Made by a program: the position numbers and the translations under genes. Positions 1-5,508 of a DNA stretch of 9,659 nt are shown here, one piece after another; the first letter of the stretch is position 1, and each line of letters starts with the position of its first letter. This DNA comes from Campylobacterales bacterium (GTDB lineage Bacteria > Campylobacterota > Campylobacteria > Campylobacterales > QNZT01): contig WGAE01000116.1 of NCBI GenBank assembly GCA_015489185.1, forward strand, positions 1-9,659. Reading direction: 5' to 3'. Below the pieces are notes generated by a model. The model saw only the letters and a list, made by a program, of their open reading frames with translations, searched no databases and was not told the DNA's origin.

Positions 1-6
1 AATTTA

Positions 7-15
7 TGCTATGAT
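7..15 (+). promoter_or_regulatory. Extended -10 promoter for the small lipoprotein gene
   Basis: The bases TGCTATGAT form an extended -10 element (TG, one base, then TATGAT, a one-mismatch TATAAT) about 32 bases before the ATG at 48. The window begins too close upstream to judge a -35 region. Campylobacterota housekeeping promoters usually have a weak -35 and a strong -10, so this fits. The same extended -10 pattern (TGTTATGAT) appears before the minus-strand gene at 4000. Confidence 0.45.
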
Positions 16-47
16 AGTCAGAAGAGAAAAACGCCAAGGAAAGAGAA

Positions 48-545
48 ATGCCGATACAACGAAAACTATTTTACTCATTTATAGTGATCACGACTCTATT
101 GCTAAACGGATGCGGTAGCGGTGACTCTCAAGCCGTAACCACTTCAAAATTAAAAGGGACATGGGAAACACAGTGTCGGAATTTACAGGGCAACACTTCT
201 GAAAAAAGTGTATTGAACTTTACAAAAGAGAAATTAACCAGAAGCGAATATAGGTATGATGATATCGGTTGCAAGGAACGAGATATCATGAAGCATCTTG
301 ATGTTTCTTATCGGTATACGCTTGGTGAAGATATCACCACCGCTGACGGCAAAAAAGCAACTAAAGTGACAACGTCTGTAACCGGTTTTGAAATCGTAAA
401 AGGTGCGTTTAGCAATGATGAGATTCCTCAGTTTGGAAAGATTGAAAAGAGTATTGTGATGATCGATGCGGGTCAATTATATGTCGGAGAAGATAAGGCA
501 CCTTATCAACTCAATTATCAGGAATATTTTTCAAAAATAAAATAG
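48..545 (+). CDS. Small lipoprotein of unknown function
   Basis: A 165-residue protein with a typical lipoprotein signal peptide: basic start (Q-R-K, residues 4-6), hydrophobic stretch about 7-19 and a lipobox L-N-G-C with Cys22 as the predicted lipidated residue. Asn at the -2 position of the lipobox is uncommon but tolerated. The mature part has about 144 residues, with L-K-G-T-W-E near residue 35 and two further cysteines, Cys43 and Cys75, that could form a disulfide in the periplasm. The small size and the GTW-containing start suggest a compact beta-rich fold, but I do not recognise a family and assign no function. AAGGA at 36-40 lies 7 bases before the ATG and supports this start. It appears to be a single-gene unit, preceded by a -10 element and followed by a strong hairpin. 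No sequence link to the downstream hisF run is visible. Confidence 0.85.
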   Translation: MPIQRKLFYSFIVITTLLLNGCGSGDSQAVTTSKLKGTWETQCRNLQGNTSEKSVLNFTKEKLTRSEYRYDDIGCKERDIMKHLDVSYRYTLGEDITTADGKKATKVTTSVTGFEIVKGAFSNDEIPQFGKIEKSIVMIDAGQLYVGEDKAPYQLNYQEYFSKIK

Positions 546-578
546 AGAGGAAGCGGTGAACAATCACCCTTTCTCTCT
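544..578 (+). terminator. Strong hairpin over the lipoprotein stop codon, probable terminator
   Basis: The left arm, from A544 to A559, pairs with the right arm, T564 to T578. This gives about 15 base pairs, with one bulged C at 554, one G-U pair and a 4-base ACAA loop. The stem includes the last bases of the TAG stop. No T-run follows directly on the plus strand; the nearest is CCTTTT about 20 bases later. On the minus strand the hairpin is followed by a T-rich stretch, so it would look better as a terminator in that direction, although no minus-strand gene ends here. Calling it the end of the lipoprotein transcript is inference. Confidence 0.5.
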
Positions 579-616
579 GATGTTGTATCAATCTCCTTTT
601 ATTCTCAATGTGTTAC

Positions 617-627
617 TATCATATAAA
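617..627 (+). promoter_or_regulatory. Possible -10 region for the hisF operon
   Basis: TATCAT at 617-622 runs into TATAAA at 622-627, about 25 bases before the hisF start at 650. No convincing -35 sequence lies at the usual spacing. The position just after the hairpin at 544-578 fits a new transcription unit starting here. This is a weak call, based on sequence resemblance only. Confidence 0.3.
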
Positions 628-649
628 ACTTCATGAAGAGAGTATACTG

Positions 650-1414
650 ATGGATTATTTCGCAAAACGGATCATTCCATGTCTGGATGTCGATAACGGC
701 AGGGTTGTGAAAGGGGTGAACTTTGTCGGACTGCGTGATGCGGGCGATCCGGTTGAAGTTGCCAGACGCTATAATGAAGAAGGAGCGGATGAACTTACGT
801 TTTTGGATATTACCGCCAGTCATGAAAATCGTGATACGATTGTGCATATTGTCGAAGCGGTAGCTAAAGAGGTATTTATTCCTCTGACGGTCGGGGGTGG
901 TATTCGTAAACTGGATGATATCTATCGACTTTTAGATGTGGGTTGCGATAAGGTCAGTATCAATTCTGCGGCTGTGCGAAATCCTGATTTTATAGACGAA
1001 GCGGCGAAACGTTTCGGATCGCAATGTATTGTTGTGGCGATTGACGCGAAACGTACGGAGGAGGGATGGCATATTTTTCTCAACGGCGGTCGTATCGATA
1101 CGGGTATTGATGCTGTCTCTTGGGCAAAAGAAGTTTATGAACGTGGTGCTGGAGAAATTCTCTTGACATCGATGGATGCGGATGGTACAAAAGCGGGCTT
1201 TGACAACGCACTAAATCGAGCTGTCAGTGATGTCGTTTCAATACCGGTTATCGCAAGCGGCGGTGCCGGTACGATGGAACATATCAAGGATGCATTTGTT
1301 GAAGGACATGCTGATGCTGCATTGGCAGCTTCAATTTTCCATTTTCGTGAAATCGATATTATGGATTTAAAAGCCTATTTACGTGCAGAAAATATTCCGG
1401 TCAGGATGGATTGA
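650..1414 (+). CDS. hisF: Imidazole glycerol phosphate synthase, cyclase subunit HisF
   Basis: HisF is the cyclase half of the HisF-HisH complex of histidine biosynthesis. It uses ammonia from HisH to convert PRFAR to imidazole glycerol phosphate and AICAR; the AICAR feeds purine synthesis. The 254 residues match the usual size of about 253. The N-terminus reads A-K-R-I-I-P-C-L-D, placing the first catalytic aspartate at Asp13, and the second is Asp132 in V-V-A-I-D-A-K-R. The phosphate-binding loops V-G-G-G-I-R (about 81-86) and A-S-G-G-A-G are intact, as is the G-A-G-E-I-L-L-T-S strand. The ATG at 650 was chosen because it aligns with known HisF N-termini and has an AAGAG-type ribosome site 8-9 bases upstream. 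An in-frame ATG at 608 would add 14 atypical residues. No hisH or other his gene is in the window. The stop overlaps the next start by one base (TGATG). Confidence 0.97.
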   Translation: MDYFAKRIIPCLDVDNGRVVKGVNFVGLRDAGDPVEVARRYNEEGADELTFLDITASHENRDTIVHIVEAVAKEVFIPLTVGGGIRKLDDIYRLLDVGCDKVSINSAAVRNPDFIDEAAKRFGSQCIVVAIDAKRTEEGWHIFLNGGRIDTGIDAVSWAKEVYERGAGEILLTSMDADGTKAGFDNALNRAVSDVVSIPVIASGGAGTMEHIKDAFVEGHADAALAASIFHFREIDIMDLKAYLRAENIPVRMD

Positions 1415-1965
1415 TGTTTATCTGTGCCGGTAATAATGAAACATTTCCTTTTGCGATGCCTGTTGGAGTCGGATTGATAGAAAGCACGATCAATTTGACA
1501 AGATTGGCACTTTTTGATAAACCGGATTTTTTGATTTTCATCGGTACTGCCGGTAGTTACGGCAAATATCAGCCGTTTGATATTGTAGAGTCTTCGATTG
1601 CTTCCAATATTGAGTTGGCTTTTTGGGAGAACAGAGCTTATACGCCGATTGATAATGTTATCGAAGCGTATAAAGAAGAGGGTGTTTCACGTGAAACTAT
1701 GCCGATCGTCAATTCGAGTAATTATATCACAACGGATAAAACATCATGGAAGCGTTTCCGACACCATCGTATCGAACTGGAAAATATGGAGTTTTTTTCA
1801 GTGTTGAAAATTTCACAGGAGTTTACAATTCCGGTACACGGTATTTTTGTTGTGACAAACTATTGCGATAAAGAGGCACATCAAACATTTCTGACAAATC
1901 ATCATCAGGCAAAGAAAAAATTAACTGAATACGTATATGAGAAATATGAAGCGTTAAGAAAATGA
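1414..1965 (+). CDS. Shortened phosphorylase-superfamily protein (nucleoside phosphorylase/MTA-SAH nucleosidase fold)
   Basis: A 183-residue cytosolic protein of the purine-nucleoside phosphorylase/MTA-SAH nucleosidase superfamily. Visible landmarks are V-G-V-G (17-20), the glycine-rich F-I-G-T-A-G-S-Y-G (42-50), the nucleoside-binding E-N-M-E with Glu126 at the ribose-contact position, and T-N-Y-C-D-K-E-A-H (148-156). E. coli MTA/SAH nucleosidase has S-D-V-A-D-Q-Q-S-H at this last site, so its catalytic Asp197 corresponds to Asn149 here. The protein is about 45-50 residues shorter than that enzyme and lacks the N-terminal strand carrying Glu12. An in-frame stop at 1348-1350 rules out a normal-length extension. 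ATG 1414 is preferred to the adjacent TTG at 1411 because it makes the TGATG junction with hisF. The end overlaps the rlmN start (ATGA). The substrate is unknown. Proteins like this are often labelled purine-nucleoside phosphorylase, which the residues seen do not prove. Confidence 0.8.
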   Translation: MFICAGNNETFPFAMPVGVGLIESTINLTRLALFDKPDFLIFIGTAGSYGKYQPFDIVESSIASNIELAFWENRAYTPIDNVIEAYKEEGVSRETMPIVNSSNYITTDKTSWKRFRHHRIELENMEFFSVLKISQEFTIPVHGIFVVTNYCDKEAHQTFLTNHHQAKKKLTEYVYEKYEALRK

Positions 1966-3032
1966 AAAAAGATATTTTATCGTTAACAAAAGAGGAATTG
2001 GCAAAAGAAGTATCGCCTGCGTTTCGTGCAAAACAGATATACCAGTGGATATACCAAAAGTATGTATTTGAGTTTCATAAAATGTCGAATCTGCCAAAGA
2101 GTTTGAGAGATGCGCTGGCAAATAAATATGACATTTTAACAATGCAAATTGTTAGAAAAGAACAGAGTAGGGACGGTAGTATTAAATACTTGTTTGCCTG
2201 TTCTGACGGATACACGGTAGAAACTGTACTACTTCCTATGAAGGATGCCGTATATGACGAAGATGGGAAGATCGTAAAAGAAGCAAAATATACGATTTGT
2301 GTTTCGAGTCAAGTAGGGTGTAAGATAGGATGTGCGTTTTGTCTGACCGCAAAAGGAGGCTTCAAACGCAATCTAAAAGCAGGCGAGATTGTCGAACAGG
2401 TATTGCAGATTAAAAACGATAATGATATTGCACATAATCGACGGGTGAATATTGTCTATATGGGTATGGGTGAACCGCTCGATAATATTGATAATGTGAC
2501 AAAAGCAATCAAAATATTAAATGATCTGGATGGTTTGGCGATTGGCGCAAGAAGGCAAACGATTTCAACTAGCGGTTTATCTCATCAAATCGAAAAACTA
2601 GGCAAAATGAATTTAGGCGTTTTGTTGGCAATTTCACTGCATGCGGTCGATGATCAACTGCGTGAAAAGCTAATGCCGATCAATAAAGCATACAATATAG
2701 AGTCTGTAATTAACGCAGTACGAAACTTTCCGATTGACCAGCGTAAAAAGGTAATGTTTGAATATTTAGTGATGAAGGATATAAATGATGATCGACAAAG
2801 TGCTAAAAAACTGGTCAAATTATTAAACGGCATCAAAGCAAAAGTAAATTTGATCTATTTTAATCCATACCCCGGTTCACCGTTTCAGAGACCGGAAGAT
2901 GAAAGCATGGAACGATTTAAATCATACCTGAACGATCATGGCATCACTTGTACGATCAGACAGTCTAAAGGATTGGATATTAGTGCCGCTTGTGGTCAAT
3001 TAAAGGAGAAAACGGCTCATGACGTATCTTGA
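1962..3032 (+). CDS. rlmN: Dual-specificity RNA methyltransferase RlmN (23S rRNA A2503 / tRNA A37, radical SAM)
   Basis: RlmN makes 2-methyladenosine at A2503 of 23S rRNA and, in E. coli, at A37 of some tRNAs, using radical SAM chemistry and a methylated cysteine. The 356 residues are near the family length. The iron-sulfur cluster cysteines are Cys120, Cys124 and Cys127 (C-x3-C-x2-C in V-G-C-K-I-G-C-A-F-C). The SAM-contact motif G-M-G-E-P-L-D-N lies at 168-175. Cys344 in S-A-A-C-G-Q-L is the methyl-carrying cysteine, equivalent to E. coli Cys355, and Cys113 in I-C-V-S-S matches E. coli Cys118. The N-terminal 90 or so residues are the helical RNA-binding region (A-K-Q-I-Y-Q-W-I). The ATG overlaps the preceding stop (ATGA) and has only a weak ribosome site, so translation is probably coupled. 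The last 14 bases overlap the next small gene. All key residues are present. Confidence 0.97.
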   Translation: MKKDILSLTKEELAKEVSPAFRAKQIYQWIYQKYVFEFHKMSNLPKSLRDALANKYDILTMQIVRKEQSRDGSIKYLFACSDGYTVETVLLPMKDAVYDEDGKIVKEAKYTICVSSQVGCKIGCAFCLTAKGGFKRNLKAGEIVEQVLQIKNDNDIAHNRRVNIVYMGMGEPLDNIDNVTKAIKILNDLDGLAIGARRQTISTSGLSHQIEKLGKMNLGVLLAISLHAVDDQLREKLMPINKAYNIESVINAVRNFPIDQRKKVMFEYLVMKDINDDRQSAKKLVKLLNGIKAKVNLIYFNPYPGSPFQRPEDESMERFKSYLNDHGITCTIRQSKGLDISAACGQLKEKTAHDVS

Positions 3033-3126
3033 TATTGCGCAAATTTTATTTCTTACTGCTGTAGCAATTGTGGCACTTTACGGCATTATCAAAGCGGTTT
3101 TTTTTGACAAAGATGAAGATCATTAA
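3019..3126 (+). CDS. 35-aa single-span membrane protein overlapping the rlmN end
   Basis: A short open reading frame begins with the ATG inside the rlmN tail and runs 35 codons to a TAA. It has a good ribosome site, AAAGGAG at 3002-3008, 10 bases before the ATG and within rlmN. The product starts M-T-Y-L-D-I-A-Q, has a hydrophobic stretch of about 20 residues (7-28) suited to one membrane helix, and ends in an acidic tail F-F-D-K-D-E-D-H. It overlaps rlmN by 14 bases and the opposite-strand pseudouridine synthase gene by 38 bases. The strong ribosome site, coupling and membrane-helix pattern argue for a real gene. Small single-span proteins of this kind often assist a membrane complex, but no partner is visible here and I do not recognise a family. 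An 8-T run at 3098-3105 encodes part of the V-F-F segment. Confidence 0.65.
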   Translation: MTYLDIAQILFLTAVAIVALYGIIKAVFFDKDEDH

Positions 3127-4000
3127 TAAAGTCATATTTTGAATAGATTTTATAGTGCCCTTTGTAAATAAAATCGATCCAGTTTGCATGCAGCATTAAT
3201 CTTGAAGCACCCGTATATCGAATACGATCTTCTTCTGAAAGTAAACCGTCCAGATAATCGCTGGCAATTTTTGTACTGACACCGTATAACGGATCACCTA
3301 AAATCGGATGTTTCACGTGAAACAGATGTAGACGAATTTGATGCTGTCTTCCTGTGAGAGGTAGCGCCTCGATGAGGGTTGCATTGTAATCTGGGAAATA
3401 TTCTATCGGTTTAATCAGTGTTTGGGCACTTTTTCCGTCGGGATGGATATAAACTTTCAGTTTGATTTTGGAAAAATCTCTGTTTTTGAGTATCGGTTCA
3501 TTGATAAAAAGTTCTTTGTTGAGTTTACCTTTGACAAAGGCAAGATATCCCTTTTTGATTTCGCGTTTTTCAAAAGCAAGTTTAATGCTTTTTTCAGTAT
3601 GACTATTTTTTGCAGCTATGACTAAACCACTTGTTTCCATGTCAATACGATGTGTAATATTGGCACGTGGACCAAAAAGATATTTAATCTCATGTGTCAA
3701 GGAGTATTCTGTATGACGATTCCTTGGATGGATCAAAACGCCTGAAGGCTTATCAAACAATGCAAAATCCAATGTTTGAAATATGGGATTAAGTCCACGT
3801 GTTTTCGGAATGAATTGAATCACACCGATTTCACCTTTGATAAAAGCTGATTTTTTGCGCAGGACTTTTCCGTTGACAAGCAGGCGTTCACGATCAATCA
3901 TTTTTTGCGCTTCTTTCATCGATAAGCCGAGTTCGTCTTTGAGAAACAGAAACGCTTTTTTCTTCTTTTTTAAATAATAGGTTTTTATTTCAAAAGCCAT
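3089..4000 (-). CDS. RluA-family RNA pseudouridine synthase with N-terminal S4 domain
   Basis: This enzyme isomerises uridine to pseudouridine in structured RNA, probably rRNA. It has 303 residues. An S4-type RNA-binding segment covers about residues 18-62 (S-M-K-E-A-Q-K-M-I-D-R-E-R-L-L-V-N-G-K-V). The catalytic motif H-R-I-D-M-E-T-S-G-L-V-I-A-A-K places the catalytic aspartate at Asp120. The family signature L-T-G-R-Q-H-Q-I-R-L-H and G-D-P-L-Y-G follow toward the C-terminus. The target uridine cannot be read from sequence, so no RluC/RluD symbol is given. The ATG at 4000 was chosen over the TTG at 4003 because GGAG (plus-strand CTCC, 4005-4008) sits 4 bases before the ATG and only 1 base before the TTG. 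The gene is divergent from purB, an order I recall from Campylobacter jejuni. Its 3' end overlaps the 35-aa gene tail to tail, and its final Q-K-K-P-L is read through the A8 complement of the 8-T run. Confidence 0.92.
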   Translation of the reverse strand: MAFEIKTYYLKKKKKAFLFLKDELGLSMKEAQKMIDRERLLVNGKVLRKKSAFIKGEIGVIQFIPKTRGLNPIFQTLDFALFDKPSGVLIHPRNRHTEYSLTHEIKYLFGPRANITHRIDMETSGLVIAAKNSHTEKSIKLAFEKREIKKGYLAFVKGKLNKELFINEPILKNRDFSKIKLKVYIHPDGKSAQTLIKPIEYFPDYNATLIEALPLTGRQHQIRLHLFHVKHPILGDPLYGVSTKIASDYLDGLLSEEDRIRYTGASRLMLHANWIDFIYKGHYKIYSKYDFINDLHLCQKKPL

Positions 4001-4024
4001 CAAACTCCTTTATTTAAGACAAAT

Positions 4025-4033
4025 ATCATAACA
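4025..4033 (-). promoter_or_regulatory. Extended -10 promoter for the pseudouridine synthase gene
   Basis: On the minus strand these bases read TGTTATGAT, an extended -10 element ending about 25 bases before the ATG at 4000. No good -35 is present at the expected distance, as is usual in Campylobacterota. The call rests on resemblance and position. Confidence 0.45.
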
Positions 4034-4129
4034 AAATATCGATTTTATTCGGCACAGTAATAATGACGAAAGAGTATGATTTAGTACCTTCGTTTTATCG
4101 GCGATTAATAGCGATTATGAAATAATATA

Positions 4130-4135
4130 TATACT
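4130..4135 (+). promoter_or_regulatory. Probable -10 box for purB-nrdA
   Basis: TATACT at 4130-4135 lies in a TA-rich stretch about 45 bases before the purB ATG. It has one mismatch to TATAAT, and the overlapping TAATAT at 4123-4128 is an alternative. Just upstream, two adjacent 10-base units beginning GCGATTA (4101-4110 and 4111-4120) are spaced one helical turn apart and could bind a regulator. The spacing to the start codon leaves a 5' leader of roughly 35-40 bases. Confidence 0.4.
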
Positions 4136-4179
4136 TACATGGTTAAATAGTCAAGAAAATTTCGTATAAGAGAGAGTGA

Positions 4180-5508
4180 ATGGTAGAGAGATATGCACGA
4201 CCAGAGATGAAAGAGAAATGGACGCAGCAGGCTAAATACGATGCATGGCTTACTGTGGAAAAAGCGGCCGTTAAAGCGTGGAATAAACTGGGACTGGTAC
4301 CTGATGAGGATTGTCGTAAAATTGTTGAAAATGCAAAATTTGATGTAGAACGGATCGACGAGATCGAAAAAGTGACACGTCATGATGTAATTGCATTTTT
4401 GACCAGTGTTGCCGAATCACTGGGTGAAGAGAGCAGGTGGGTACATTACGGTATGACAAGCTCAGATTGTATCGATACGGCTGTAGCACTTCAGATGCGT
4501 GATTCGCTGAAAGTTATCATCGAAGATGTGAAGATGGTAATGGAGTCGATCAAAAAGCGTGCATATGAACATAAGATGACATTGATGGTCGGTCGCAGCC
4601 ATGGGATTCACGGTGAACCGATTACATTCGGACTGGTGCTGGCAATCTGGTATGATGAGATGCGACGAAATCTGATAAATCTGGAACAGGCACTTGATGT
4701 TATCAGTGTCGGAAAAATCAGCGGCGCAATGGGGAATTTTGCACATGCTCCAATGGAGCTTGAAGAACTGGTGTGTGAAGAGCTGGGACTGAAGCCGGCA
4801 CCGGTTTCAAATCAGGTTGTGCAACGGGATCGTTATGCAAATTTAATGAACGCACTTGCACTCCTTGCATCCTCAGCGGAAAAGATTGCGGTCAATATCC
4901 GCCACTATCAGCGTACCGAAGTATACGAAGCGGAAGAGTATTTTGCGAAAGGACAAAAAGGTTCATCCGCAATGCCGCATAAGCGAAATCCTGTTTTGAG
5001 TGAAAATATTACCGGGTTATGCAGAATGATTCGAAGTTTTGCAATGCCTGCGATGGAAAATGTTGCGTTGTGGCATGAAAGAGATATCAGTCACTCAAGT
5101 GTTGAACGTTTTATACTTCCGGATGCGTTTATCACGACAGATTTTATGTTGCACAGACTCAACGGTGTAATAGAGAAATTGGTGGTTTATCCGGAAAATA
5201 TGATGAAAAACCTCAATCTGACAGGTGGGTTGGTCTTTTCACAGCGTGTGTTGCTTGAACTTCCGAAACAGGGATTATCCAGGGAAGAGGCGTATAAAAT
5301 AGTACAGCGTAACGCAATGAAAGTGTGGGAGGATTTACAACAGGGGAAATCGGCGCTGAACGAAAAAGGGGAGAGTCTTTATCTGCAGCATTTGTTAAAT
5401 GATGAAGAGCTACGGGAAAAACTGAGTGAAGAGACAATTCGCGAATGTTTCGATTACAGCTATTACACGAAAAATGTGGATAAAATTTTTAACAGGGTGT
5501 TTCAATGA
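4180..5508 (+). CDS. purB: Adenylosuccinate lyase PurB
   Basis: PurB acts twice in purine synthesis: it splits SAICAR to AICAR plus fumarate, and adenylosuccinate to AMP plus fumarate. It is a cytosolic homotetramer of the fumarase/aspartase superfamily. The 442 residues match bacterial PurB. The superfamily signature G-S-S-A-M-P-H-K-R-N-P is at 261-271 with catalytic Ser263 in the mobile loop. His141 in G-R-S-H-G-I-H-G-E-P is the second catalytic residue, and T-R-H-D-V (66-70) and G-M-T-S-S-D (91-96) are the other conserved active-site segments. The ATG at 4180 follows a purine-rich AGAGAG ribosome site. AICAR also comes from HisF, encoded about 2.8 kb upstream, but the two genes are in separate units here. 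The stop overlaps the nrdA ATG by 4 bases (ATGA), so purB and nrdA are very probably co-transcribed and translationally coupled. This order is, from memory, the same in Campylobacter. Confidence 0.97.
   Translation: MVERYARPEMKEKWTQQAKYDAWLTVEKAAVKAWNKLGLVPDEDCRKIVENAKFDVERIDEIEKVTRHDVIAFLTSVAESLGEESRWVHYGMTSSDCIDTAVALQMRDSLKVIIEDVKMVMESIKKRAYEHKMTLMVGRSHGIHGEPITFGLVLAIWYDEMRRNLINLEQALDVISVGKISGAMGNFAHAPMELEELVCEELGLKPAPVSNQVVQRDRYANLMNALALLASSAEKIAVNIRHYQRTEVYEAEEYFAKGQKGSSAMPHKRNPVLSENITGLCRMIRSFAMPAMENVALWHERDISHSSVERFILPDAFITTDFMLHRLNGVIEKLVVYPENMMKNLNLTGGLVFSQRVLLELPKQGLSREEAYKIVQRNAMKVWEDLQQGKSALNEKGESLYLQHLLNDEELREKLSEETIRECFDYSYYTKNVDKIFNRVFQ

Noticed and set aside
608..649. Longer HisF start at the ATG at 608
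   Set aside because: The added 14 residues do not match HisF N-termini, whereas ATG 650 gives the standard length and has a ribosome site 8-9 bases upstream.
3076..3105. Terminator ending in the 8-T run
   Set aside because: The sequence before the T-run forms only a CTTT/AAAG stem with a long loop, too weak for a terminator, and the run is inside coding sequence on both strands.
4462..4746. Minus-strand frame of about 94 codons inside purB
   Set aside because: It is a shadow of the conserved PurB sequence in the opposite strand, with low-quality composition and no start signal.
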